Shown here: positions 16,018-24,084 of the stretch, piece after piece
Layout: each line of letters starts with the position of its first letter
Numbering within the stretch: the stretch's first letter is position 1
From: a virus
Reading direction: 5' to 3' (one strand)
Length of the DNA stretch: 64,000 nucleotides
Virus record (IMG/VR): IMGVR_UViG_3300010391_000058
Coordinates: 19,490-83,489 of that record
Made by a program: the position numbers and the translations under genes
The notes under the pieces: generated by a model
What the model was told of the DNA's origin: nothing
Seen by the model: only the letters and a program-made list of their open reading frames with translations
Databases searched by the model: none

Positions 16018-16302
16018 ATGGCATTAGTAAGCTATGCAAAACAAATGTCTGAATTAGCAATAAAGGGGGCGAAGATTGCTAAGGAAAAAGGTATATTAGG
16101 CCAGTGTGGGAAGATGTGTGATACATGTGCCTTCAAATTGGATCAGAAACATAACCTTGATTACTTATTTGCAGCTGATCAGGCAGCCTTTCAGTTAATG
16201 TCAGAAGGTGAATTTTATTGTCATACACATGATTTCAAATGTGCTGATAAACCCTGTGCCGGCTTCACATTAGCAAAGCTTGTATTTGAAAAAGACGAAT
16301 GA
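16018..16302 (+). CDS. Cys-rich small protein
   Basis: 94 aa. CGKMCDTCAFK and a second cluster (CHTHDFKCADKPCAGF) give six Cys and two His, enough for one or two zinc ions or an iron-sulfur cluster. Overlaps the PAPS-reductase-like gene by 4 bases, suggesting a partnership, for example as a cofactor or electron-carrying subunit. Function not established. Confidence 0.6.
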   Translation: MALVSYAKQMSELAIKGAKIAKEKGILGQCGKMCDTCAFKLDQKHNLDYLFAADQAAFQLMSEGEFYCHTHDFKCADKPCAGFTLAKLVFEKDE

Positions 16303-17153
16303 GTTTAGAGTTAATCAATATGGCAATAGATCAGGGCGCTGTCCTTTACCCGAATGTTTCAGGGGGAAAGGACGGGCAGGCTATGGTAAAAACGATGATG
16401 AACAACGGCATTCCTATTGAAGGCCTTATCCATGCAGACCTTGGCAGGACAGAGTGGAAGGAGAGCATTGGCATGTGTGAAAAGCTTTCCAGGGAGACAG
16501 GGAAGCCGCTGCATGTAGTGAGAAGATCTGATGGCCGGGATATGATTGATCACTGGAGGCACCGGTTGAATCAATTGAAGGGCACCGGGAAACCTTTTTG
16601 GAGTAGTTCACAAAGCCGTTATTGCACCAGCGATATGAAGCGGGACCCTATAGATAAGTTTTACCGGAATTGCGGGCACAATTTTATAGTCAGCTGCGAA
16701 GGGATCAGGGGAGGCGAAAGCAAGCCACGGGCAAAGAAGATACCGTTAACAATTCGGACCAGGATAACGGCCCCGTATTACAAAGGAATGACCGTACAGG
16801 AAGCAATTGCAGCCTATAACCCTAAGCACCGTTTGGCGCTTACCTGGTACCCGATATTTCATTTTAGCCTGGAAGATGTTTTGGCCACATACGGCATGAA
16901 TTCGGCGGCGCTCCAGGTGTACCGGGATATTTACAAAGGGATCGGTAAAGTAATGGGTGGTTGGCCTTTTCATCCGGCATACGTTTATGGTAATAACCGG
17001 GTGAGTTGCGTGTTCTGCATCCTTGGTTGTAATAATGATCTGAAGGTAGGTGCAAAGCACCGGCCAGAGCTATTGAACATGATGATCGAAATGGAAGAGG
17101 AAGGGCAGGCAACTTTCAAAAATAACTTTTCACTCAAAGAATTATTGCAATGA
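16299..17153 (+). CDS. PAPS-reductase-like (PP-loop) protein
   Basis: 284 aa. N-terminal PP-loop SGGKDG (21-26; classical members have SGGKDS) in an adenine-nucleotide alpha-hydrolase fold, then YCTSDMKRDPID and a C-terminal CVFCILGC cluster. Phages often carry such phosphoadenosine-phosphosulfate-reductase-family proteins; some family members (DndC-like) take part in DNA sulfur modification, but no other Dnd gene is visible. Role: sulfur transfer or nucleotide activation, unproven. Confidence 0.8.
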   Translation: MSLELINMAIDQGAVLYPNVSGGKDGQAMVKTMMNNGIPIEGLIHADLGRTEWKESIGMCEKLSRETGKPLHVVRRSDGRDMIDHWRHRLNQLKGTGKPFWSSSQSRYCTSDMKRDPIDKFYRNCGHNFIVSCEGIRGGESKPRAKKIPLTIRTRITAPYYKGMTVQEAIAAYNPKHRLALTWYPIFHFSLEDVLATYGMNSAALQVYRDIYKGIGKVMGGWPFHPAYVYGNNRVSCVFCILGCNNDLKVGAKHRPELLNMMIEMEEEGQATFKNNFSLKELLQ

Positions 17154-17476
17154 AAGATAAGAACCCAAAACCATTGTCAGCAGAAATGCAAAGGGTATTG
17201 GCTATGCTGTCTGAATATGGATGCCTTGTTAGATACAAGGGAGGTTTTTGGCATAAAGAAAATGCTGAAATGGAACCATTATCAGGTGGTGGCCGTTCAC
17301 CCGATGGCGGGCAATACCCTCCAGGATATTGCGGCACACTTACAATTCAGGCTTTATTGAAAAGAGATCTGATAAAGGTTGATGAATCGAAGCCAATAAA
17401 TATGTTTCGGACTTTTCCGGTAAAAGTATCACTTAAAAAAGAAGCGAATGAAAAGAAGGAAAATGATAAGAGCTGA
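17150..17476 (+). CDS. Hypothetical protein
   Basis: 108 aa, starting within the stop of the PP-loop gene (4-bp overlap). Reads as a small winged-helix-like domain (MQRVLAMLSEYGCLVRYKGGFW) with a Gly-rich middle and a Lys-rich tail. Possibly DNA-binding; not recognised. Confidence 0.55.
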   Translation: MKDKNPKPLSAEMQRVLAMLSEYGCLVRYKGGFWHKENAEMEPLSGGGRSPDGGQYPPGYCGTLTIQALLKRDLIKVDESKPINMFRTFPVKVSLKKEANEKKENDKS

Positions 17477-17576
17477 GCGCCAATTTATCAGGGCTGGCAG
17501 AAAGCCATTATTGAGAAGGATAATTTATGAAGAGATAAAATATTGGAGACAGTTTAAAGACGGATTACCATTTTAA
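17448..17576 (+). CDS. Small very basic protein (42 aa)
   Basis: ORF overlapping the previous gene by 29 bp. The protein MKRRKMIRAERQFIRAGRK... is rich in Arg/Lys and ends FKDGLPF. A comparable basic micro-protein occurs at 30696-30806. Its position fits a real gene, but overlap and small size limit certainty. Confidence 0.45.
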   Translation: MKRRKMIRAERQFIRAGRKPLLRRIIYEEIKYWRQFKDGLPF

Positions 17577-17586
17577 AATCAATTTT

Positions 17587-17994
17587 ATGGATATAAAACT
17601 TATACCGATATCGGAACAAGATGGCCGGGCAATTTTTTTCCCGGAAGAATTACCAATAGGTGAATTCATTTCAATGAGGTTGCTTGAAAAGCATACTGAA
17701 AGCGGTAAAACAGCCGTTGCATGGCTTATAGAATTCCCGGAAGAGATTCATGCTAAAAGAGTAATGGTAAAAGCCACGGCTAAAATTGCTGATGGAATGT
17801 TAGGAGCTGTCCGGGGAGCATGCCTAAAGTTTGGCGATTGGGATAACTATAAAGACAAAATGGAATTTGAAAATCAAATGGTAGCCAGTTTTGTTGCTTC
17901 CATGACAGATGAGCAGAGGGTAGAATTGTTTTCGAAATACTGTAAGCACTGCGGCAGTGATGATCCGGGATGCCAGTGTATGAACGATGAATAG
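17587..17994 (+). CDS. Hypothetical protein with C-terminal zinc knuckle
   Basis: 135 aa. Globular N-terminus (GRAIFFPEELPIGEFISMRL ...), C-terminus CKHCGSDDPGCQC, a probable zinc-binding cluster. Ends with TAG. The next gene starts within or just after its stop. Function unknown. Confidence 0.6.
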   Translation: MDIKLIPISEQDGRAIFFPEELPIGEFISMRLLEKHTESGKTAVAWLIEFPEEIHAKRVMVKATAKIADGMLGAVRGACLKFGDWDNYKDKMEFENQMVASFVASMTDEQRVELFSKYCKHCGSDDPGCQCMNDE

Positions 17995-17995
17995 T

Positions 17996-18196
17996 ATGGA
18001 TGATCAAAAACCTATATTGGATGAGGAACGGAATAAGAAGATCTGTGTTAACCCGGATTGCGGAGTAGTTGTATTAAACCATGATTGGCACGAAAAGCAT
18101 TGCCGGGATTGCGGAACGATATTGGTAAAAATCAATCAAAGGACTTTTGAAAAGAAGTTCACAGGCAACCGGCAGGCTTATTATCTTGAATGTTAA
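17996..18196 (+). CDS. Zinc-ribbon protein
   Basis: 66 aa from the ATG at 17996 (17987 is also possible). CVNPDC, then HEKHCRDC: two Cys pairs with His form a zinc ribbon. Small phage zinc ribbons often bind nucleic acid or polymerase; no specific assignment. Confidence 0.6.
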   Translation: MDDQKPILDEERNKKICVNPDCGVVVLNHDWHEKHCRDCGTILVKINQRTFEKKFTGNRQAYYLEC

Positions 18197-18205
18197 AATC
18201 ACTAT

Positions 18206-18481
18206 ATGACTGAAGAGCAATTAAACCAAGAACGTGCAAAGATCGCTGAAGAGCTGAGAGCCCGGCGAAGGCACCTGAAATTGACACAGCGGGAGCTGGC
18301 TGAGCAGGTTGGCATGCAGGAGGCAACGATCAGTAAAATAGAAAATGGCGCTTTTTGGCCCAATATGAAGCAGTACGTTCTAATATTGAATGCCTTGCGG
18401 TTGGAGCGGTTGGAACCACTATGGCTGCCGGAAAGTTATTTGCCGCAATTACAAAAAAGATATCAAAAAAACATTAAATAG
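18206..18481 (+). CDS. XRE-family HTH regulator
   Basis: 91 aa. A Cro/CI-type helix-turn-helix spans about residues 14-67: LRARRRHLKLTQRELAEQVG, then MQEATISKIENGAFWPN. The short C-terminus has no ligand domain. A transcription regulator of phage genes; it is followed by a promoter and a gene with the CTTCGCA leader, which may be a target. Confidence 0.85.
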   Translation: MTEEQLNQERAKIAEELRARRRHLKLTQRELAEQVGMQEATISKIENGAFWPNMKQYVLILNALRLERLEPLWLPESYLPQLQKRYQKNIK

Positions 18482-18483
18482 TA

Positions 18484-18516
18484 CTTGGATAATACCACAA
18501 AATAACATTACCTTCA
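18484..18516 (+). promoter_or_regulatory. Promoter after XRE gene
   Basis: CTTG (18484-18487), 21 nt, TACCTTCA (18509-18516). It matches the layout of the promoter at 10915-10947, including the TTGGATAAT extension. The predicted transcript starts only about 15 nt before the ATG at 18539, so its leader consists mainly of the CTTCGCA element. Confidence 0.5.
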
Positions 18517-18526
18517 ATCTTTCAAA

Positions 18527-18535
18527 AACTTCGCA
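18527..18535 (+). promoter_or_regulatory. CTTCGCA leader element
   Basis: AACTTCGCA, three bases before the ATG at 18539; nine bases complementary to the RNA loop at 48736-48746. Confidence 0.7.
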
Positions 18536-18538
18536 TGC

Positions 18539-18781
18539 ATGGAAATACCTATTCAAATACTCGATAGCTGGAAGAAATTACGGAGCCATGGTGACGGTAA
18601 AAAGATCGTTAAAGCTAATAGTGGAAAGATTGGTGAAATAGACATTACCAGAGCTTTTAAAAATGGCAAGTGCTCAGATGATGTATTTGAGATCATAGGT
18701 AATTTTTACAAAGAAAAAGAACAACGGGTAGAAAAATATATGCCAGTGGTGGAGGATAAAGAAGAAGGGCCGGATGGCTAA
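18539..18781 (+). CDS. Hypothetical protein with CTTCGCA leader
   Basis: 80 aa. SHGDGKKIVKANSGKIGEID followed by TRAFKNGKCSDDVFEIIGNF and an acidic tail. Size and helix pattern resemble small phage DNA-associated proteins, but no family is recognised. Own promoter right after the XRE regulator. Confidence 0.6.
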   Translation: MEIPIQILDSWKKLRSHGDGKKIVKANSGKIGEIDITRAFKNGKCSDDVFEIIGNFYKEKEQRVEKYMPVVEDKEEGPDG

Positions 18782-18824
18782 AATTATAAATGGCGGTTGA
18801 ATTCCGACAGAGCCACAGATAACA

Positions 18825-19004
18825 ATGGCACGTTATTTTGTTCGCATTGAAGCCGGAAGTATACACCTAAGAGCTGCAAAGGTTATAGTAACGTTTATCC
18901 TGCAGTTGTATGCCGACACAAACACAAAGACAGCCTGCCACTGGAAAGACAGTGTACCGGGTGACCGGGGAAACAGGTCACTCCCGCAAGGGATCAAATT
19001 ATAA
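18825..19004 (+). CDS. Hypothetical small protein (59 aa)
   Basis: ATG-initiated ORF filling the gap between 18781 and 19008. Contains FVRIEAGSIHLRAAKVIVTF and a hydrophilic C-terminal half. Ends four bases before the next ATG, as expected for an operon gene. Moderate support only. Confidence 0.45.
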   Translation: MARYFVRIEAGSIHLRAAKVIVTFILQLYADTNTKTACHWKDSVPGDRGNRSLPQGIKL

Positions 19005-19007
19005 GTA

Positions 19008-19214
19008 ATGGGTGGAGATAAAATAAAGTTCAGTGAGATACCGGAGGGGGTAAAAAAGCTTCTTTCAAATTTTGAGCTATATGCCGGTGAAAGATACGGG
19101 GATATCATTTTTTCGGAAACCAGGAAACAGGGCATTATTGCTTATCTTAGGAATAAAAAAAAGGTAGATTTGTTAAACGAATTCAATGCAATATTTCCAG
19201 TAAAAGTTAAATAA
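19008..19214 (+). CDS. Hypothetical small protein
   Basis: 68 aa: KFSEIPEGVKKLLSNFELYA, then a basic helix KKKVDLLNEFNAIF. Cytosolic, no known motif. Precedes a TM mini-protein in the same short operon. Confidence 0.55.
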   Translation: MGGDKIKFSEIPEGVKKLLSNFELYAGERYGDIIFSETRKQGIIAYLRNKKKVDLLNEFNAIFPVKVK

Positions 19215-19220
19215 AAACCT

Positions 19221-19418
19221 ATGGATAAAGAACTACAAATACCCGCTGAAACTTCGATCTTTACGATCATGGCAATAATTATAATCCTTGGGATGATATG
19301 GATTGTTGTTTACTACAAGGCAGTGCATGATAAAAAGAAAATGAGAAAGGAAGTTGATGCCTGGCCTAGTGCGACAACAAAAAGACATGGATTATATTAT
19401 ATAAAGAAATTCCCTTAG
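19221..19418 (+). CDS. Single-TM small protein
   Basis: 65 aa with one transmembrane helix (IFTIMAIIIILGMIWIVVYY) and a basic cytoplasmic tail. Followed by a clear terminator. Function unknown. Confidence 0.6.
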   Translation: MDKELQIPAETSIFTIMAIIIILGMIWIVVYYKAVHDKKKMRKEVDAWPSATTKRHGLYYIKKFP

Positions 19419-19442
19419 GTGGAAGGGAATATGGTGGCTTGT

Positions 19443-19475
19443 AAGGGGGCCGTGGTTCAGCGGCTCCCTTCTTTA
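19443..19475 (+). terminator. Intrinsic terminator
   Basis: AAGGGGGCCG / CGGCTCCCTT, a 10-bp stem with one G-U pair, followed by CTTT. Ends the operon upstream of the ERF gene. Confidence 0.75.
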
Positions 19476-19491
19476 AAATTAAAAAAGAAAA

Positions 19492-19520
19492 CCCCCTGAC
19501 TGCTAATCAGGAGGCTATTT
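19492..19520 (+). terminator. Second hairpin, terminator or leader
   Basis: CCCCCTGACT / AATCAGGAGG stem with two mismatches, then CTATTT, 13 bases before the ATG of the ERF gene. Could terminate read-through or shape the ERF mRNA leader. Confidence 0.5.
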
Positions 19521-19532
19521 AAAACTTATCAA

Positions 19533-20534
19533 ATGAGTGATACCAAAGATAATGAAAATAAGGAACTGGCAATAGTGCCGGCAGAAACGACCCCTGCAGC
19601 ACTTCTACAGCTTGCAATACAAAAGGATCTTGATATCACAAAGCTTGAAAAGCTTATGGAGCTTCAGGAACGATGGCAGGCAGGAATAGCCCGGAAAGAT
19701 TTTCTGACTGCTATCAGTAAATTTCAATTACAGTGCCCACAATTAAAAAAATCAAAAGAAGTTGTTGTTAGAACAAAGGATGGGGGAAGCTATAAATATA
19801 AATATTCTCCACTTGGAGATATTGATGATCAGATTAAAAAGCCACTGAATGAGAATAGTCTTTCAAAGCGTTGGGAGATTAAAGATGAGGGAGATCAAAT
19901 ACTTGTAGCATGTATTATTTCACATGCTAATGGACACTCAGAGCGTACTGAAATGAGAGGGCCAAAGGATAGTAGTGGTAGTAAGAATGCGATCCAGGCA
20001 AGCGGCAGCACAGTTACTTATTTGCAGCGTTACTCTCTGATTGCAGCACTTGGCCTGAGTACGGCAGATGAAGATATTGAAGGGGCACAGCCTCCAATAC
20101 AAAAGAAAAACCAGCCAAAGCCTGAGCCTAAAAACGAAGGGCCTGTAGTTGAAATACCGGATGTATGGAAGAAAAAGGCCGCTGCCTGCAAAACTCCAGC
20201 TGATGTTGATTTGGTGATCGAAAAAAATAAGGAGACGGTGAACCGGCATAAGCCATTAAAAGATTTTCTTTTGAAAAGAAAAGACGAACTTTCAGGTAGT
20301 AGCATTGTTGACGGGCCCGCTCATCAGCTGGATGAAATACCAGAGCTGAATGCTGAAAAAGGCGGGAAGCCGGTTATTACAAATGAACAGTTTAAAAGTT
20401 CAATAAAACTAATTGAGGGAGGGGATTTGCAGGAGTATTACCGGGTGTTGGCAGATTACTTGATGGATAGAAACCAAACAACGGCCATGAAAAATGCTTA
20501 TACAATTGCTAAGGACAAAAAAAATCAGAAATGA
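19533..20534 (+). CDS. erf: ERF-family single-strand annealing protein
   Basis: 333 aa. The ERF core spans about residues 40-200, with YKYSPLGDIDDQIKKPLNE and SGSTVTYLQRYSLIAALGLS, features of phage P22 Erf-type annealing proteins. The Pro/Lys linker and C-terminal domain vary between phages. Binds single-stranded DNA and promotes annealing for recombination-dependent replication. Overlaps the next gene by 4 bases and starts the recombination/replication region. Confidence 0.9.
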   Translation: MSDTKDNENKELAIVPAETTPAALLQLAIQKDLDITKLEKLMELQERWQAGIARKDFLTAISKFQLQCPQLKKSKEVVVRTKDGGSYKYKYSPLGDIDDQIKKPLNENSLSKRWEIKDEGDQILVACIISHANGHSERTEMRGPKDSSGSKNAIQASGSTVTYLQRYSLIAALGLSTADEDIEGAQPPIQKKNQPKPEPKNEGPVVEIPDVWKKKAAACKTPADVDLVIEKNKETVNRHKPLKDFLLKRKDELSGSSIVDGPAHQLDEIPELNAEKGGKPVITNEQFKSSIKLIEGGDLQEYYRVLADYLMDRNQTTAMKNAYTIAKDKKNQK

Positions 20535-20974
20535 ACAGGTTAAATATTACCGATAAGGTTTTAGATAAGCTTGGTTTTTCCGAATATTGGGATGAGCATT
20601 GTACATGGGGCGGCAGGACACTGGTTTTTAGCAATGGCACGAAGTTTAGAATAATTGACCAGGAGGAAATGGATGATGATAGCCAGGGATACGCAAATAA
20701 TGGAAGGTATGTCGCTCAACACGTTTATTTTGCCGGGTGGTTTGCTATGCCTAAAGTAAACATGGTGCACCATGATTTATTTTTCTTACATGAAATGTAT
20801 GAATGTATTGAAAAATATTACCCTGCTTGTTTGCCAGAATTTTTAGAGAAGTGTAAGGCATTAAAAATGGATGGATATATAGAAGATTATTTAAAAGAAA
20901 AAAAAGTTCTTTTTCCGGGCTGGTGTTCATCCGTGGGGGAAGCAGAAAGAAACAGGGCCACAAACGATACATAA
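20531..20974 (+). CDS. Hypothetical protein downstream of ERF
   Basis: 147 aa, start within the ERF stop. Contains WDEHCTWGGRTLVFSNGTKF and HHDLFFLHEMYECIEKYYP. Resembles small phage proteins found next to recombination genes, but no family is assigned. Ends before a ~500-bp noncoding region. Confidence 0.6.
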   Translation: MNRLNITDKVLDKLGFSEYWDEHCTWGGRTLVFSNGTKFRIIDQEEMDDDSQGYANNGRYVAQHVYFAGWFAMPKVNMVHHDLFFLHEMYECIEKYYPACLPEFLEKCKALKMDGYIEDYLKEKKVLFPGWCSSVGEAERNRATNDT

Positions 20975-21470
20975 GTGGTGGACTTCGAAACATGGTAATA
21001 AGATCTGAATGCCGAAGAGTATCAACGCTACCCATTCGCCTGATAATTCTGTTTCCCCACAGGTGAATGATCAAGTTCTTTAAAGTTAAAACCAGGAAAG
21101 CCTCCGTAACATAAAGTGTGCGGCTTAGCCGGAAGTGCCGGCTTTTTAAAGTTCTTTAACACCGGTTGGCTGATGATAAACCATTGAACCCTGATCCGGC
21201 CAACTAGATGCCCGGCGAAGCAATGGACTAGGGGCTGTACCTGGTATTCGTGAAGGCATGAGTTAGTAATTCTGCAGAGGAAGGATAAAGCTGCCTGAGA
21301 AAAGTGGAAGCGATTGGGCCATATCAATTCAGGACAGTGTGAAGGATTGATCGGGTTTAAAAACTAATTGTTTTCAGCAATTAACGGCGGCAATTGAGAT
21401 CTGAAGCGGGGTGAACAGTTACCATAGCCAGGGCCGGTGTTAATTTTTAACCAGTAAAAAAGTAAATATT
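20975..21470 (+). other. Noncoding region, possible structured RNA
   Basis: 496 bp without a credible ORF on either strand. Besides the terminator at 21127, the right part holds several pairable arms: GTTGGC with GCCAAC, ATCAATTC with GGATTGAT, GCAG with CTGC, AATTG-ttttcag-CAATT, and GTTAA-TTTTTAAC near the end. The string AAGTTCTTTAA occurs twice. This suggests a structured leader or independent RNA upstream of 21471, but no known RNA class is recognised. Confidence 0.45.
21127..21147 (+). terminator. Intrinsic terminator
   Basis: AGCCGG - aagtg - CCGGCT perfect 6-bp stem followed by five T. Lies 150 bp downstream of the ERF operon's last gene. Confidence 0.75.
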
Positions 21471-21716
21471 ATGGCAGCAAAGTGGTATTACGCTCAACAG
21501 AAAAAGGCAATGGAAATTCTGAAATCAAAGTTTGAAAACTTCCCGTGTAACTTTCAAGCCTTTACTGATAACCGGATAGTAGAAAACTATACGTGTTTCA
21601 ATCCAAAGGAAGGCGCTGGTTATCCAAGTGGAACGATTATGGAGGTACATATAACCAAAGGAGCCAAGAAGCCGGTAATGGTTATTTATGAGCTCAAATT
21701 GGTGGCATCAAATTAA
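21471..21716 (+). CDS. Hypothetical protein
   Basis: 81 aa: MAAKWYYAQQKKAMEILKSK, then a beta-rich part VHITKGAKKPVMVIYELKLV. No motif recognised. First gene after the ~500-bp noncoding region. Confidence 0.6.
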   Translation: MAAKWYYAQQKKAMEILKSKFENFPCNFQAFTDNRIVENYTCFNPKEGAGYPSGTIMEVHITKGAKKPVMVIYELKLVASN

Positions 21717-21723
21717 AAGTACT

Positions 21724-21885
21724 ATGGAGATATTCATTCTTGTAGTCCTGATCTTGCTCACAATATTTGTGATTATAGGATTTATTGGGGCGGTAATGTC
21801 AGGGGTAGTATGGCAATCAATAGTCATGGGTATCCTTTCAGCTCTTGGAGTAATAGCTGTTATTTTCAAAATACTTCAAACTTAA
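21724..21885 (+). CDS. Two-TM small membrane protein
   Basis: 53 aa from the ATG at 21724. Nearly all hydrophobic, with two predicted helices (IFILVVLILLTIFVIIGFIG and WQSIVMGILSALGVIAVIF). Function unknown. Confidence 0.55.
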   Translation: MEIFILVVLILLTIFVIIGFIGAVMSGVVWQSIVMGILSALGVIAVIFKILQT

Positions 21886-21889
21886 ATTT

Positions 21890-22294
21890 ATGCTAACCAC
21901 AGAACAATTAATGAAGCCCAGGTATAAGGTTATTGCTTATTACCCAGGTTGCCCGTTTAATGTTGGCAATATTTTGATGCAAGCAGTAGATAATGGGAAA
22001 CTGTTTTGGAGTAAGTTGGAAACAGGGGAGTGGGGTGCACAGGTTAACGATATTCACCTTTACCCTCACCTATTCCAACCCCTCCAATGGTGGCAGGAAC
22101 GGGATGTGAAAGATATGCCGGAGTATGTAAAACACATACAAACAGGAAGGGTTTGTCGGGTGGCAGATGCTAACGAAAAGTATCCTAGTGGGTTTATGAT
22201 TGATTATCCAATGACAGAATGTTGGATTGTATATAAAGACTGTATACCGTGTACTGAAGCAGAATATCAACAATACATAAAGTCAAAACAATGA
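21890..22294 (+). CDS. Conserved phage hypothetical protein
   Basis: 134 aa. The KPRYKVIAYYPGCPFNVGNIL start and the later PLQWWQERDVKDMPEYV are typical of a family of small Bacteroidetes phage proteins. Two Cys pairs near the end (CWIVYKDCIPC). Overlaps the next gene by 4 bases. Function unknown. Confidence 0.65.
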   Translation: MLTTEQLMKPRYKVIAYYPGCPFNVGNILMQAVDNGKLFWSKLETGEWGAQVNDIHLYPHLFQPLQWWQERDVKDMPEYVKHIQTGRVCRVADANEKYPSGFMIDYPMTECWIVYKDCIPCTEAEYQQYIKSKQ

Positions 22295-22542
22295 AAGCAC
22301 TTCTTATAAATAATAAGGAGATAATTCTGGATGGCGTAAAATATACTGGTTGTCCTGAATTAGAAGAGTATAAGGAATATACCATTGTTGACGAAATTCC
22401 GGCATTTTGCGGTCACGCACCTCTTTATGTAATAGAGGAAAGTGATCGTTGGTTGCTACAAATGAGATTTGTTGTTATGACTAATCGGGCTGAAGAGGAA
22501 GAAGGGATCACACTGGATGAATGGCTTTTACAAATAAAATAA
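22291..22542 (+). CDS. Hypothetical protein
   Basis: 83 aa, coupled by ATGA overlap to the previous gene. Contains GVKYTGCPELEEYKEYTIVD and a C-terminal EEEEGITLDEWLLQIK. Acidic, cytosolic, small beta-fold pattern. Function unknown. Confidence 0.6.
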   Translation: MKALLINNKEIILDGVKYTGCPELEEYKEYTIVDEIPAFCGHAPLYVIEESDRWLLQMRFVVMTNRAEEEEGITLDEWLLQIK

Positions 22543-22552
22543 AACTAGCAAT

Positions 22553-22978
22553 ATGAGTGTTTTCAGATTACCAAAAGACCTGCAACCGGGGGATATATCA
22601 ATTAATCATGGGTTATGGCCGGGGCCAAACTATAACCTGATCGAACAGATCATGAAGGATCACATGGAGAAAGCAGCCAAAAAGAAAGATGATTTTATTA
22701 AAAGTAAGATCATTGAAAAGGGATACGGTCACTTGCTTGAAGGGATCGAAAAACGGATATTTCCAAAAATTGTCTGCATAAGAGACGATAGTATGCCAAC
22801 CTGGATTTATTACTACGCTGACAATAACACGGATGAAGGTGATTTTATTGTCGCAATTCAGGATTACACTTTTGACACGAACACTGATCCGAATAATTTT
22901 GGTGTAATGATGAATTGTTCCTTTAAGTGGCAGGACACAGAGCCACTAAAAATAACCCGGAAAAACATGGCTGAATAG
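22553..22978 (+). CDS. Hypothetical protein
   Basis: 141 aa, ends with TAG. N-terminal LPKDLQPGDISINHGLWPGP, central helix of Lys/Asp, C-terminal beta strands (FIVAIQDYTFDTNTDPNNFG). No recognisable family. Followed by a CTTCGCA leader belonging to the next gene. Confidence 0.6.
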   Translation: MSVFRLPKDLQPGDISINHGLWPGPNYNLIEQIMKDHMEKAAKKKDDFIKSKIIEKGYGHLLEGIEKRIFPKIVCIRDDSMPTWIYYYADNNTDEGDFIVAIQDYTFDTNTDPNNFGVMMNCSFKWQDTEPLKITRKNMAE

Positions 22979-23007
22979 AATAATATTGTTAACTTCAAAC
23001 ATCTAAA

Positions 23008-23017
23008 AACTTCGCAC
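23008..23017 (+). promoter_or_regulatory. CTTCGCA leader element before GTG
   Basis: AACTTCGCAC, one base before the GTG at 23019; 10 bases complementary to the RNA loop at 48736-48746. It supports GTG as the true start. Confidence 0.75.
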
Positions 23018-23018
23018 C

Positions 23019-23276
23019 GTGAGCAAGAAAAAAAGGGTAACACTGAATATAAACCTTGATGATATCAGGGCTCAGTACACGGGGTTTGTTTTTCATATCT
23101 TCCGCAACGGGACTAAAAGATTATTTAGAACTGTTAAGGTGACAGGCAATACAACTATTTTTAATCTTCCTGCCGGGGAGTATTTGTTTAAGCTTATTGT
23201 CCTCCATAGGAAAAAACATTGGTGGGAGGCAAGGGTTAAAACCGAAATTAAGTCCGGATATATAGCGGTACCATGA
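23019..23276 (+). CDS. Hypothetical protein, GTG start
   Basis: 85 aa: SKKKRVTLNINLDDIRAQYT and a beta-rich body (TVKVTGNTTIFNLPAGEYLF) resembling a small Ig-like or carboxypeptidase-regulatory-like fold. The start codon is supported by the leader element. Overlaps the NinB-like gene by 4 bases. Confidence 0.6.
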   Translation: MSKKKRVTLNINLDDIRAQYTGFVFHIFRNGTKRLFRTVKVTGNTTIFNLPAGEYLFKLIVLHRKKHWWEARVKTEIKSGYIAVP

Positions 23277-23704
23277 CTGAGTTTTTTATAGATATAGAGA
23301 ATGGCGGGATCGTACAGAAGCGGTTGATGAGGGCAAAGTTTGATGAATTGATTGATGGGGCATATAAAATAATAATTGAGAAGGGGAAAAAGCGGAGCTT
23401 AAAGCAAAATGCATACCTTCATTTCATTCTTATCCCTGAGTTCAGGAAGGCACTGAATAGTGTAGGATACCGGGTAAAAGATGATGAGCAGGCAAAGCAG
23501 ATATTCAAAGCAACGTTTTGTACCCGGCATATTGATAATGAAAATAAAGAATCTGATTTACCCCAGGTTGCATTGGTAAGGGATACAAGCTCAATGTCAA
23601 CAAAAGAGCTGTCAGAACTATTTGAAGAGGTAATCCAGTTTTGCGTTGAGCACATGAATTACCAAATTCCGTTTCCAGGCGAGAAGTTAATGCTTGATAT
23701 ATGA
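23273..23704 (+). CDS. NinB-like recombination protein
   Basis: 143 aa. KKRSLKQNAYLHFILIPEF and later TSSMSTKELSELFEEVIQF are arranged as in NinB/Orf-family proteins (RSxxQNxxxW ... TSxMSxxEmxxLie). Known NinB proteins bind single-stranded DNA and help recombination mediators. The ERF gene 3 kb upstream fits. Similarity is by motif only. Confidence 0.6.
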   Translation: MTEFFIDIENGGIVQKRLMRAKFDELIDGAYKIIIEKGKKRSLKQNAYLHFILIPEFRKALNSVGYRVKDDEQAKQIFKATFCTRHIDNENKESDLPQVALVRDTSSMSTKELSELFEEVIQFCVEHMNYQIPFPGEKLMLDI

Positions 23705-24060
23705 ACTCAGAAATTTACGATAGAATTAAGGCCGCACATGATGAAATTAAATTAGCGGAGGCGAAATTTAAGTATAGCTGCAATCCAAGTATCCGGGTGA
23801 TTATAAATCACATGTTGGCAAAGGGAGAAATGTACATGAATTATGAGAAAAACCCGGCAGAGCTGAATGTAGCTTATGATGATATCTTTAAATTCGTTTT
23901 TTTAAACAGCGTTGTTGATGATGATACGGTACAAATGGCAATGACAATAGCCAGGAACCGGGTGTATGCATTTATTGATCGGATGGCAGACGGATATTTA
24001 GAGAATAAACAAATGAAGATCTTCGATGAAACGGGGGTGCTTCCTTATCATGGTAACTAA
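23701..24060 (+). CDS. Hypothetical helical protein
   Basis: 119 aa, start overlapping the NinB-like stop. All-helical pattern (YDRIKAAHDEIKLAEAKFKY; VQMAMTIARNRVYAFIDRMA). No motif recognised; position suggests replication or recombination support. Confidence 0.55.
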   Translation: MNSEIYDRIKAAHDEIKLAEAKFKYSCNPSIRVIINHMLAKGEMYMNYEKNPAELNVAYDDIFKFVFLNSVVDDDTVQMAMTIARNRVYAFIDRMADGYLENKQMKIFDETGVLPYHGN

Positions 24061-24084
24061 TTACTCATTATAAAAACACAACTC

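Noticed and set aside
16299-17153. DndC of a phosphorothioate DNA modification system
   Set aside because: Only a PP-loop protein is present; no DndA/B/D/E-like neighbours were found.
21028-21327. Minus-strand ORF of 99 codons in the noncoding region
   Set aside because: Composition is not protein-like, there is no start context, and it runs through the + strand terminator.
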